From contig NZ_JAFBCP010000001.1 in assembly GCF_016907735.1 (NCBI RefSeq), forward strand, positions 1,240,001-1,304,000: DNA of 64,000 nt. Reading direction: 5' to 3'. A program made the translations under genes and the position numbers. A model generated the notes under the pieces. The model saw only the letters and a program-made list of their open reading frames with translations. It had not been told where the DNA came from and made no database searches. The stretch's first letter is position 1; every line of letters starts with the position of its first letter. Of this stretch, positions 1 to 8,202 are shown piece after piece. Origin of the DNA: Brevibacterium paucivorans. Lineage in GTDB: Bacteria > Actinomycetota > Actinomycetes > Actinomycetales > Brevibacteriaceae.

Positions 1-245
1 CGCAAAGGATTGAGTGTTAATTGAGGTAGTCATACCTCCAGCTCACCAAGGTTTGCGCGTGGGCACATCGCGCCAGTGGTTGAACGTGGAATCCACCAAA
101 AGGTTGATTGGGTGCGGGTTTTGGGTGGTGGTTTGGGGTGGGCTGGGGCCGGAGTTTTAGGGCGGGTTTGGGTCCGGCACCCCGAATAAAAAGTGCCGAC
201 AACACATGGGGTGAAAGCACAAGTCTATTTTGCAAAGGAGAAATA
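1..245. other. Intergenic leader of the first gene
   Basis: I see no convincing gene here. The stretch is G-rich on the + strand (about 95-175). A weak 6-bp inverted repeat, CGGCAC (175-180) with GTGCCG (193-198), lies about 50 bases before the first start codon. A purine-rich Shine-Dalgarno (AAAGGAG, about 234-240) precedes the ATG at 246. Confidence 0.5.
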
Positions 246-893
246 ATGCTTTCACGTAAAAACCTCAACACGATCATTGGTCGCCTGGCAGATGCAGAAC
301 CTGATGTGGTTGCCGAAGCCTTAAGTGAGCAGTTCGGTGTCCTTGTCATGTGTGTGGGCGATAACTGGAACAGCCCAATCTTGTATGTGGGGTCGGATGG
401 GGTTCAGAAGAACCTGCTCCTTCCCGTTATCGATGCAGACGAGTGCGGTCCGGATCAAGACCTTTCCGAAGTTGCTGCGCACTACTGGAATGAGGTCAGT
501 GAGAAGCGTCTGTGCCACACCGATGGTGAGAAGCGCAAAGAGGACCGTCCCCGCAGAACCGACATTGAGGTTCTGGTGTCACTTCTGGAGGAAAAAGAGC
601 TTCCCGAGGTGCTTTCCGGCCTCAGTGCTCTCACCATGCTGAACTATGTGGACTTTGGTGATCGTGAAGGTGACCTGTACGTTTTGGTGCGCGATGGCCA
701 GGTCATCAATAGGCCACTGTTGTTGATGGTTCTCTCAGAGGACACTCCTGAAGCGGACGATTCTACGGGCTGTACTGGGGAGGAGCTCACCTTGGACCCG
801 GACACGTGGCTGGATGTTGAAGAGTTTGCGCACCGGAACCCGCACTTGGAGAGTGAAGAACTCAAAGAAGCGCTGCGCTATTTGAAGGAGTGA
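246..893 (+). CDS. Hypothetical acidic protein, 215 aa
   Basis: I do not recognise this family. The ATG at 246 is chosen because AAAGGAG sits 5 bases upstream; the frame is open further 5' but without a ribosome site. The protein is acidic and soluble, with no signal peptide or membrane segment. Residues about 1-75 and 100-160 look like two alpha/beta segments separated by a charged linker (GEKRKEDRPRR), and the C-terminus is Glu-rich and helical. A paired inverted-repeat element follows immediately, so the gene is probably monocistronic. Confidence 0.7.
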   Translation: MLSRKNLNTIIGRLADAEPDVVAEALSEQFGVLVMCVGDNWNSPILYVGSDGVQKNLLLPVIDADECGPDQDLSEVAAHYWNEVSEKRLCHTDGEKRKEDRPRRTDIEVLVSLLEEKELPEVLSGLSALTMLNYVDFGDREGDLYVLVRDGQVINRPLLLMVLSEDTPEADDSTGCTGEELTLDPDTWLDVEEFAHRNPHLESEELKEALRYLKE

Positions 894-899
894 AAACTG

Positions 900-1020
900 C
901 GTTTGGCTACAGTCCAGTTCTTGGAGTGTAGCCAAACGACCGGTTTTGTTCGCTCAGAGTGAAAAAACTGGGTGTTTCGCTACACTCGACTCGAACTCCG
1001 GTGCTCGAGTGTAGCGAAAC
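900..1020. repeat. Family 1 paired-hairpin repeat, copy A
   Basis: Two hairpins lie in tandem. The first (900-938) has arms CGTTTGGCTACA and TGTAGCCAAACG. The second has a perfect 16-bp stem, 974-989 with 1005-1020, in a variant sequence (GTTTCGCTACACTCGA). The same arms recur near 7457, 32564, 52022 and 54266. The 35-base spacer of this copy has no clear CRP-like palindrome, unlike copies C, D and E. The rest of the 894-1173 gap holds nothing I can support. It may act as a terminator for the upstream gene. Confidence 0.8.
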
Positions 1021-1173
1021 GCACCCACGAGACTCGCACCCCCACGACTTAGACCCCATACACAAAGCACATCAAGAACTACAGTCTGGACACGAACCTC
1101 GCTTGGATCCGCTCATGGTTACGATCGGGAACCAATACCCAATGAGCCCAGGCCACGTCAGTGAGGTTGTGCA

Positions 1174-2505
1174 ATGTCGCAGAGTCATGAGTCCAGAACC
1201 CCCAGCTCTGGTGCAATAAAGCCCAGCATCCACAACACCCGTCCCATTGAACCGGATGCGGAAGCGCTGGAATCAGCCATCAACCAACTGTCCACTTACA
1301 CCGACTCCGCACAAGACGGCTGGACCCGTCAAGTACTCAGCGAACCGTACAAGGCAGCCCGCGAATTCGTGGCTAACCGCATGAAAAGCGCGGGCCTGGA
1401 AGTCCACACTGACGGTGCGGGAAACATCATCGGTCGGCTGCCTGGTCTGGCTAGCGAACGTGGTGCCAGGCTCAAACCGCTGGTGACGGGTTCGCACACG
1501 GACACAGTTGCCTCAGGTGGCCGGTTCGACGGAATCGTGGGCGTGCTGGGTGCCATTGAAATGGTCGAAGCCATGCGACGCACAGGAAGTCGTTTCGAAC
1601 GCGACCTCATTGTCATCGACTTCTTAGGCGAAGAAGCCAACGACTTTGGAACCATGTGCGTGGGATCAAACACCCTGGTGGGAGGCGTCACCCCGGCCAT
1701 GCTGGACTACACCGACCCCACTGGCGCAAAGTTCGGCGACGCCCTGGCACGCTTTGGTGTGGATCCCAACGCCGCGCTCAACAACGCGTGGCAACCGGGT
1801 TCCTTCCACGCCTACATCGAACTGCACATTGAGCAGGGGCCACAGCTGGAACGGCACAACACCCAGATCGGTGTGGTTACAGCGATCACGGGCATTTCGC
1901 GTTTCATCGCTCAGTTCAGCGGCCGCAACGACCACGCCGGAACCACACCCATGGACGTGCGCCACGACGCTCTCATGGCCGCGGCCGCCTCGGCTTTGAC
2001 GGTCGAACGGGTCACGTGCGGCGCACCCAATCACGGAGTGGGAACCGTGGGGCGGATGGACGCATGGCCTGGCGCGCTCAACGTGGTGCCTGGCCGGGCA
2101 ACGCTCGAAGCTGAGTTCCGCTCCGTTGACAGCGACTGGCTGGGCGTTGCTCAGCGCAACATCGCTGAACAGATCGCCCAGGAAGCCCACACCCGAGGTG
2201 TCGAAGTGGATCTCGAGTGGCTCGCCACCATGGAGGCGGTCCCCACCGTTCCGGCTATCCGCGACGAGATTGCCAACGCCGCCCAAACTGCCGGTCTCAC
2301 CTGGGAAGCGATCCCTTCCGGTGCTGGGCACGACGCGCAACACATGGCCGCGCTTGGTCCCATGGGCATGATTTTCGTCCCCAGCGTGGACGGGCGCTCG
2401 CACTGCCCTGAGGAGTTCAGCCACACCTCGGACATTGCCAACGGCGTGCGCGTCCTTGCCGCCGCCCTTGCCCGCCTTGACGCTATGGACGTCATTCGCC
2501 AGTAG
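1174..2505 (+). CDS. Zn-dependent amidohydrolase (allantoate amidohydrolase / N-carbamoyl amino acid hydrolase family)
   Basis: This 443-aa protein belongs to the M20-fold hydantoinase/carbamoylase family, which hydrolyses amide or ureide bonds of N-carbamoyl-amino acids, allantoate or similar compounds using two metal ions. Family landmarks appear in order: GSHTDTV near residue 106 (metal His/Asp), FLGEEANDFG near 150, ELHIEQGPQLE near 215, the dimerisation-domain signature GRNDHAGTTPMD near 250, SGAGHDAQHMA near 390 and SHCPEEFS near 415. Length is normal. There is no neighbouring purine or hydantoin gene, so the substrate cannot be assigned. A start at 1174 gives an N-terminal extension of about 25 residues; a later start is possible. 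Confidence 0.88.
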   Translation: MSQSHESRTPSSGAIKPSIHNTRPIEPDAEALESAINQLSTYTDSAQDGWTRQVLSEPYKAAREFVANRMKSAGLEVHTDGAGNIIGRLPGLASERGARLKPLVTGSHTDTVASGGRFDGIVGVLGAIEMVEAMRRTGSRFERDLIVIDFLGEEANDFGTMCVGSNTLVGGVTPAMLDYTDPTGAKFGDALARFGVDPNAALNNAWQPGSFHAYIELHIEQGPQLERHNTQIGVVTAITGISRFIAQFSGRNDHAGTTPMDVRHDALMAAAASALTVERVTCGAPNHGVGTVGRMDAWPGALNVVPGRATLEAEFRSVDSDWLGVAQRNIAEQIAQEAHTRGVEVDLEWLATMEAVPTVPAIRDEIANAAQTAGLTWEAIPSGAGHDAQHMAALGPMGMIFVPSVDGRSHCPEEFSHTSDIANGVRVLAAALARLDAMDVIRQ

Positions 2506-2621
2506 CCTGGGACGTCCGCAGCCCCGCCCGAGGTGGTGGCAACCGGCCGTGCACCGCCGCCTCCTTGGGGGAATTTCGTTCACACACTATTCACCAAGCG
2601 TCTTTAAGCTTCAAAAGTACT

Positions 2622-3752
2622 ATGAAAAACAAAAAGATCGCTGCCATTGCAGGTGCGGCCATCATCGTTGTTCTTGTTGCGGTGCTTGGCATAGCTGTTG
2701 CCAGCCGATTCGGCTTTAGTCTCTTTGGCAAGCCCAAAACTGAAGTCACTGCGGTTGTAGGTAGCGAGAAGGAAGCCTTCTTTAAAGACCAGCGCGTGGT
2801 CGAAGCGTTCGCTGACAAAGGCTTCACAGTGAAGGTCTCAACTGCTGGCTCACTTGCAATGGCGAAGAGTGATTCCACAGCTAACAACGACTTCGCTTTC
2901 CCATCATCTGAATCCGCTGGTCAGGCGGTTCAAAAAGCGTTCAAAGACAAAGCGCGTAACTCGTACACGCCATTCTTCTCACCCATCGCAATTGCAACGT
3001 TCGAACCCGTCGTTCAGGTGTTAGCCAAGAACGGCGTTGCCCACGAAAACCAGGGCATTTGGGAAATCGACATGGCCAAGTATCTTGAACTGGTCAAAGA
3101 CAACAAACGGTGGAGCGACCTCAAAGACAACAAGGCGTACAAGCCCCAGCGCAACGTGCTCATCACCAGCACTGACATCCGGAAGTCTAACTCCGCGGTA
3201 ATGTACATGACGCTGGCCAGCTACGTCATGAACAACAACTCGGTTGTCACTGACAAAGGTGCGGCTGAATCACAAGTCGATGACCTATCCAAACTCTTCC
3301 TCAACCAGGGGTATGCACAAGGGTCATCAGCCGCTCCGTTTGAACGCTATTTGAGCCGCGGAATGGGTGAAGCGCCCATGGTCATCGCCTACGAAGGTCA
3401 GTTCCTGGGAGAAGAAACCGCACAGAACTCACGTATCCGTGACAACATGGTGCTCGCCTACCCAAGTCCAACGGTCTTCTCCACGCACACCGCTGTGACG
3501 TTTACGGAAAACGGCGACAAGGTCATGGACCTGTTGTCCAACGACGAAGAACTGGCCAAACTCCTCGCCGAACACGGGTTCCGCAGCAACGGTCCGCACT
3601 CCGCTGCGTTCGATAACTGGGTGCAAGAAAAGAACTTGAGCGACCGGTACCGCCCAGCAGGCGACTTTGTTGAGCTTGCGCAGATACCGTCCAGCGAAAT
3701 CACCACGTTCCTCGTCGACAACATCGGGAGACGCTATGACTTGGCCAACTAG
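2622..3752 (+). CDS. Membrane-anchored substrate-binding-like protein of the TelA operon
   Basis: The 376-aa product starts at ATG 2622 (MKNKK). A hydrophobic helix at residues about 5-28 acts as signal or anchor. The rest looks like a type 2 periplasmic-binding-protein fold: a repeated alpha/beta pattern beginning TEVTAVVGSEKEAFF, a Ser-rich ligand-type loop (PSSESAGQ) and a later NVLITSTDIRKSNS segment. No ABC permease or ATPase gene is nearby, so a classical uptake role is unlikely. It is the first gene of a four-gene operon, and its stop overlaps the next start by 17 bases. The fold call is inferred from sequence pattern only. Confidence 0.6.
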   Translation: MKNKKIAAIAGAAIIVVLVAVLGIAVASRFGFSLFGKPKTEVTAVVGSEKEAFFKDQRVVEAFADKGFTVKVSTAGSLAMAKSDSTANNDFAFPSSESAGQAVQKAFKDKARNSYTPFFSPIAIATFEPVVQVLAKNGVAHENQGIWEIDMAKYLELVKDNKRWSDLKDNKAYKPQRNVLITSTDIRKSNSAVMYMTLASYVMNNNSVVTDKGAAESQVDDLSKLFLNQGYAQGSSAAPFERYLSRGMGEAPMVIAYEGQFLGEETAQNSRIRDNMVLAYPSPTVFSTHTAVTFTENGDKVMDLLSNDEELAKLLAEHGFRSNGPHSAAFDNWVQEKNLSDRYRPAGDFVELAQIPSSEITTFLVDNIGRRYDLAN

Positions 3753-5349
3753 GTCTGCAACCAGCACGAAAACCAAGCCCTGGCACATCATCCGCACCCT
3801 GATCGCTGTGCTCACCGTGGGTATGCTCACGTTCGTGACCGCTGCGTGCGACGGCGGTGGCTTCGGAGGAAACGCAAACAGTCTGAAAGTTTTAGCAGGT
3901 TCCGAAGTCAAAGACTTAGAGCCGATCCTTAACGACATGGCCAAAGAAACCGGTGTAAGTTTCGACATCACCTACGCCGGAACCCTTGAAGGCACCGAAA
4001 AACTGGTCAACGAAGGTCAGGGCGATTTCGACCTCACATGGTTCCCATCCAACTACTATCTGTCGTTGTTTGAGCAGTCGAAATCACTCGTTGGTGAAGA
4101 AAAATCAATCATGTCTTCGCCAGTAGTTCTGGGCCTCAAGCCTGAAAAAGCTAAGCAACTCGGCTGGTCAGAAGACAAGCAACCAGCATGGGCTGATGTT
4201 GCACAAGCCGCAGAAAAAGGCGATCTGAAGTTCGGCATGACCAGCCCGCTGTCGTCCAACTCCGGTTTCTCAACTGTTCTGGAAGCTGCAACAGCACTCT
4301 CTGGTTCAGGTAACGCGCTACAAACCAAAGACGTTGAAGCTGCCACAGAAGGACTTTCCAAATTCTCCAAAGGAACCTCTCTCACCTCGGGAAGTTCCGG
4401 GTGGCTAGCGGAAGCCTTCGCAAAAGACCAGTCCAAAGCAGACGGAATCATCAACTACGAATCCGTACTCAAAGGCATGGACTTTGGGGGCCAACCACCC
4501 GTGCTGATCGCACCCTCAGACGGCGTGGTCACTGCTGACTACCCACTGACCCTGCTTGACGGGGCAGACGGCGACACCAAGGAAAAATTCAACAAGGTCA
4601 CCGAACACCTGCTCAGCGATGAAGTCCAGCAACGCATCACGGACGAAACACACCGTCGCACAAAGGTCTCAAACCCAGACGAATTCCCCACAACCTTTGA
4701 AACCCCGTACCCAGCAACCCTGGACACGGTCCAGAAACTGCTGGAAGCGTGGGTGGCAAACGGACGCAAACCCGCCACGATGTTCTTCCAGATTGACACC
4801 TCGGGCTCCATGCGCGGGGAGCGGTTGGAACAACTCAAAACAGCGTTGGGAATCTTGAGCGGAACCAGCGCAAAGAACGACACCGAACGCTTCCTTGCGA
4901 TCCAGCCACGTGAAAAGCTCAAACTGGTGGAGTTCTCGCACGAAGTCAAGAGCACCGACGGATACAGACTGACTGACAACGGTAGCGCTGACAAGGTGCG
5001 CAAGGACCTCGACACCAAGATCCAGACGCTGACGGCTGAAGGCGGAACAGCCATTTACTCCACGTTGCAAACCACGCTGGAATCGGCGAAAAAAGAAAAG
5101 TCGGATGACAAGATCACCTCAGTGGTGGTGTTCACCGACGGCATGAACGAACACGGCATCTCATTCCGCGCGTTCAAAGACTGGTACAGCAATAACCCGG
5201 ACGTCCAGGATATCCCCGTGTTCGCGGTGAGCTTCGGAAATGCCGACTCAGACGAACTACAGGAACTGGTCTCACTCACTGGGGGCCGCGTGTTTGACGG
5301 CAACGCCGACCTCACCGCCGCGTTTAAGGACATCCGAGGCTACCTGTGA
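3736..5349 (+). CDS. Substrate-binding and VWA domain lipoprotein-like protein
   Basis: The 537-aa product starts at ATG 3736. A signal sequence (residues about 12-35) ends in VTAAC-DGGG, a probable though imperfect lipobox, so it is likely tethered outside the membrane. Residues about 45-310 resemble a solute-binding domain (LKVLAGSEVKDLEPIL, and QGDFDLTWFPSNYY). Residues about 345-535 form a von Willebrand A domain with an intact metal-ion site: DTSGSM, then VVVFTDGMNEHG. Such domains bind proteins through a divalent cation. The start overlaps the previous gene and the stop overlaps the next start (GTGA), which indicates translational coupling. Confidence 0.8.
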   Translation: MTWPTRSATSTKTKPWHIIRTLIAVLTVGMLTFVTAACDGGGFGGNANSLKVLAGSEVKDLEPILNDMAKETGVSFDITYAGTLEGTEKLVNEGQGDFDLTWFPSNYYLSLFEQSKSLVGEEKSIMSSPVVLGLKPEKAKQLGWSEDKQPAWADVAQAAEKGDLKFGMTSPLSSNSGFSTVLEAATALSGSGNALQTKDVEAATEGLSKFSKGTSLTSGSSGWLAEAFAKDQSKADGIINYESVLKGMDFGGQPPVLIAPSDGVVTADYPLTLLDGADGDTKEKFNKVTEHLLSDEVQQRITDETHRRTKVSNPDEFPTTFETPYPATLDTVQKLLEAWVANGRKPATMFFQIDTSGSMRGERLEQLKTALGILSGTSAKNDTERFLAIQPREKLKLVEFSHEVKSTDGYRLTDNGSADKVRKDLDTKIQTLTAEGGTAIYSTLQTTLESAKKEKSDDKITSVVVFTDGMNEHGISFRAFKDWYSNNPDVQDIPVFAVSFGNADSDELQELVSLTGGRVFDGNADLTAAFKDIRGYL

Positions 5350-6161
5350 AAACTCGTACGCAGGCCATGATCGCTGGCGCCAGTGGAGTGCTGCTGGGCG
5401 CAACCAGTGCTGTCTTGGGGCTGGGTAGTTTTGCCGGCGCGGTTGGGGTTGCGGGTGTCGCCGTGGCTGCAGGAGGCGCAATGGCTGCCGCCGTTGGTGT
5501 CTTTCTCCACGCAATCACTCCCGCGCCCAGCCTGCTCGTAACCACCTCGGACGGGGTCAATGAAAGCACCGCCACCATCCTGGAAAACGTGCTGAACTCC
5601 ACCCGCGACATAAGGCGCAAACTCGACGAATGGCGCAGCGAACTGCCCCGGATCGAACGGAACCTGCGCGGACAGCGAGGGGCGGGTGGCACCTCGGCGG
5701 GGATGGCCCCAGGGGTCACCTCCGGAGTTGAGGCGGCGCCGGGAGTTGGGGCGACCTCGGGCCGGTATGGGGGAGCCTCACGGCCGGCCGAGGTGTTAGA
5801 CCAGCTGGCAGGGATCCTCACCCGGATCGACGGGTTAGCCCAGACCGAAGCCGTGCAAGAACGCGACCCCAGCGACGGGGACCTGCTCATGTTGGAGGGG
5901 ATCGCCTGCCGGTACATTCCGGAGCTCATGGACGCGGTTGATGACACATTCGACTTCCTGGCTAAGTTCAGCGGGGATGCGCTTAAGGACGTGCAGAAGA
6001 ACCTCGAGACGATTCACAGTGAGTTCGGCGTCATGAGCGAGACTCTGGAACAGCTGGAACAGGACGTGGTGCGTGGCGTGAGCCACTCCCTGGAAGTGCA
6101 TTCGGAGTTCATGCGTAGGCGCCTGAAAGCTTCTGACACCCCATCGATTATTGATATCTAG
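5346..6161 (+). CDS. Membrane protein resembling XpaC, upstream of TelA
   Basis: The GTG start overlaps the preceding TGA. Two closely spaced hydrophobic segments (residues about 8-28 and 33-55), rich in Gly and Ala, form a membrane hairpin. A Pro/Gly-rich low-complexity linker (about 110-140) follows, then a helical cytoplasmic-type C-terminal half (ACRYIPELMDAVDDTF onwards). This architecture and the position beside telA resemble the XpaC ('BCIP hydrolysis') family, which often sits next to telA in Firmicutes. The similarity is by layout and C-terminal helical pattern, not by a diagnostic motif. The linker carries three copies of the CCGAGGT motif. Confidence 0.6.
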   Translation: MKTRTQAMIAGASGVLLGATSAVLGLGSFAGAVGVAGVAVAAGGAMAAAVGVFLHAITPAPSLLVTTSDGVNESTATILENVLNSTRDIRRKLDEWRSELPRIERNLRGQRGAGGTSAGMAPGVTSGVEAAPGVGATSGRYGGASRPAEVLDQLAGILTRIDGLAQTEAVQERDPSDGDLLMLEGIACRYIPELMDAVDDTFDFLAKFSGDALKDVQKNLETIHSEFGVMSETLEQLEQDVVRGVSHSLEVHSEFMRRRLKASDTPSIIDI

Positions 6162-6192
6162 CTCTCATCTAAACCCACCCGAAAGGACCGTC

Positions 6193-7407
6193 ATGACTCT
6201 GCAACCACCAGAACCAGCTCCAGCTCCCGTAGCTGAACCACCCGTTGAAGAAGTTAAAGACGACAAAGCGCTTTCCATGCTGGAGCCGCTTGACCAGGCG
6301 GTTTCCACGGAGCTGAGCCAGCGTGCCGAAAAATGGTTGAACACCGTGGCAGCTTTGAACCCGCACAGCCAGGAGTTCCAGACGCAGATTATTGCGATTG
6401 GGAACGTGGCGCGTAAGACGTTTGAGTCTACCGCGCAGACGTCCAGCCGGTTCATGGAGAAGTCGCTGCGTGACGCCAAGGCAGAAGGCAGCAAGAGCCA
6501 GCAGCAGGTGTCGAGTTCGCTGCTGGAACTGCGCACTGTCATGAACGACCTGGCGCCGTCGGATAAGACGTTTGCGCAGAAGGCCCTGGGGTGGGTGCCT
6601 GGGTTTAACGCGATCAAGAAGTACTTCAACAGTTTTGAGTCGAACCAGAAGCAGTTGAATTCGGTGTTGCGGTCTTTGGACGCAGGTCAGGAGCAGTTGC
6701 AGCGCGACAACGCGGAGCTTGCCGTGGAGCGTCGCAACTTGTGGGAGGACTTGCACGAACTGCAACGTGCGGAAGGTCTGTTGGAGCAGATCGACGGGCA
6801 GGTTGTGGGCAAGATTGAAAGCCTGAAGTCTGAGGGTCAGGCTGAGCAGGCAGGGATCCTGGAGAAGGACCTGCTGTTTGCTGTGCGTCAGCGTCGTCAG
6901 GACATTCAGACGCAGATCGCTGTGACCATTCAGAGCTACCTGTCCATGGGTATCATCGACGCGAACAACCGCCAGCTCATCCAGGGTGTGGACCGTGCCA
7001 AGACCACCACGGTGACGGCGCTGCGCACCGCCGTGATTACGGCTGAGGCGCTGGAGAACCAGAAGCTGGTGCTTGACCAGATTGACGCGGTCAACAAGAC
7101 CACGAATGACCTGATCAACCGCACGTCTGACATGCTGGCGCAGAATTCGGTGCGCACGCAGAAGCAGGCTGTGGAGTCCGGTGTTGCTGTTGAGACGCTC
7201 AACCGGGCGTTCGATAGCGTGTTCAAGACTATGGACGGGATTGACCAGTTCCGCATTGAAGCGAACAAGAACTTCGCACAAACCATTGACGTGCTGAAGT
7301 CGCAGGTGGACCGCGCGCAGCCGTACCTGGAGCGCCAGAACGGTAATGCGCAGGTTGACGAGCTGGTCTCAAACCCCGACAACGCCCAGAACCTTCTGGA
7401 GATTTAA
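6193..7407 (+). CDS. telA: Toxic anion resistance protein TelA
   Basis: This 404-aa protein has the TelA/KlaA pattern: an acidic N-terminus, then almost continuous alpha helix. A central segment (FNAIKKYFNSFESNQKQLNSV near residue 140) is followed by the conserved block where LDAGQEQLQRDN leads into RNLWEDLHEL. TelA proteins are linked to tellurite and other envelope or chemical stress resistance, but their biochemical role is unknown. The ATG at 6193 follows GAAAGGA. It is last in the operon with two SBP-like proteins and an XpaC-like protein, and a family 1 hairpin downstream may end transcription. Confidence 0.88.
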   Translation: MTLQPPEPAPAPVAEPPVEEVKDDKALSMLEPLDQAVSTELSQRAEKWLNTVAALNPHSQEFQTQIIAIGNVARKTFESTAQTSSRFMEKSLRDAKAEGSKSQQQVSSSLLELRTVMNDLAPSDKTFAQKALGWVPGFNAIKKYFNSFESNQKQLNSVLRSLDAGQEQLQRDNAELAVERRNLWEDLHELQRAEGLLEQIDGQVVGKIESLKSEGQAEQAGILEKDLLFAVRQRRQDIQTQIAVTIQSYLSMGIIDANNRQLIQGVDRAKTTTVTALRTAVITAEALENQKLVLDQIDAVNKTTNDLINRTSDMLAQNSVRTQKQAVESGVAVETLNRAFDSVFKTMDGIDQFRIEANKNFAQTIDVLKSQVDRAQPYLERQNGNAQVDELVSNPDNAQNLLEI

Positions 7408-7456
7408 TGGCTGGTTGGGCTGGTTCCACCTCGGGCTGGCCCTCTTGCCCGGAAAA

Positions 7457-7497
7457 TCGTTTGGCTACAGTCCAACTTTTCGACTGTAGCCAAACGA
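7457..7497. repeat. Family 1 hairpin, single copy B (probable terminator)
   Basis: A perfect 16-bp stem pairs 7457-7472 with 7482-7497 (arm TCGTTTGGCTACAGTC) around a 9-base loop. It lies in the convergent gap between telA (+) and the padR-type gene (-), a suitable place for a bidirectional terminator. The arm sequence is shared with four other intergenic sites in the window. Confidence 0.8.
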
Positions 7498-7557
7498 AGC
7501 GAAACTACCCTTCCCGAGGTGTAAAAGAGTTTCCGTAGAGCCTGCGGCTTTGCGCCT

Positions 7558-8097
7558 TTATTTCAAGTCAGCCCGTGCCTGCACGATGAGCTCTGCCAGC
7601 CACGTGAGCGCGGTGTCGTGTGCGCGGATCCCAAAGTCCAGCGTGGCTGTGCTGTAGTGCGCAACTGAGGCGAGTTCGGCTGGTACGCTTTGGCCCGCCA
7701 CCTGTGTTTGAGTGTGCGCAAGAGTCGCGGCAGAACGAGAGACCGCGTCACGAATCGATTCCAGGACGGAGATGCGTTCGGGTTCGTCCAAAAGCCCCAA
7801 GAAGTAGATGCGGGTGAGAGCCGCCGAGTCCAGGTCCGCGTTTTCCGGCGGTGACATCATCCAGGTGTGAAAACTTGTGCGTCCCTGTGGTGTGATGCCG
7901 TAGATTTTGCGCTTGCGGCCCGTGGTTTCTTGGGATACCACGTGGACGTCATCGCGTTTGAGGAGGCCGTCGAGCGCGCGCTTAATGCTGCCGGCGCTGG
8001 CCGAGTAGAACAACGAAGTTCCTTGTTCCATAGCTTTGATGAGGTCGTAGAGACTCATATTGCCCAAGAGAAGTAACCCCAGAATCACATGTGCCAT
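7558..8097 (-). CDS. PadR family transcriptional regulator
   Basis: This protein of about 179 aa starts at the ATG at 8097 (MAHVILGLLLLG). The N-terminal winged helix has the PadR layout: a hydrophobic first helix, SLYDLIKAM, SAGSIKRALDGLLKRDD, and a wing TGRKRKIYGITPQGR. The C-terminal half is the helical dimerisation domain. An upstream in-frame start at 8151 is rejected because it would lie inside the operator-like palindromes. It is divergent from the CPBP protease gene, which it probably controls along with itself. Confidence 0.88.
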   Translation of the reverse strand: MAHVILGLLLLGNMSLYDLIKAMEQGTSLFYSASAGSIKRALDGLLKRDDVHVVSQETTGRKRKIYGITPQGRTSFHTWMMSPPENADLDSAALTRIYFLGLLDEPERISVLESIRDAVSRSAATLAHTQTQVAGQSVPAELASVAHYSTATLDFGIRAHDTALTWLAELIVQARADLK

Positions 8098-8129
8098 GAC
8101 ATCAAGAGTACCTCTTGTGTCGCTTAAAC

Positions 8130-8160
8130 ATGTCTGATAGACATATCTCATAGAGATATG
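8130..8160. promoter_or_regulatory. Two overlapping palindromes between padR-type and CPBP genes (probable PadR operator)
   Basis: ATGTCT-GAT-AGACAT (8130-8144) overlaps CATATCTCATAGAGATATG (8142-8160), which is a perfect 8-bp arm palindrome with a 3-bp spacer. PadR proteins bind inverted repeats of this kind, often two half-overlapping sites in a divergent promoter. Assignment to the adjacent regulator is inference from position. Confidence 0.65.
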
Positions 8161-8202
8161 CGAGTAAGGGTCTCGCGCTCAAAGCTCTGGGGAGGGCGCG
8201 TC

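Noticed and set aside
959..1219. Short + strand frame of 86 codons over the family 1 repeat
   Set aside because: It is composed of repeat and intergenic sequence, has no ribosome site and runs into the amidohydrolase start.
1666..2583. Long minus-strand reading frame (305 codons) opposite the amidohydrolase gene
   Set aside because: It is a shadow of the well-conserved + strand gene; its translation is His/Arg-rich without any recognisable domain.
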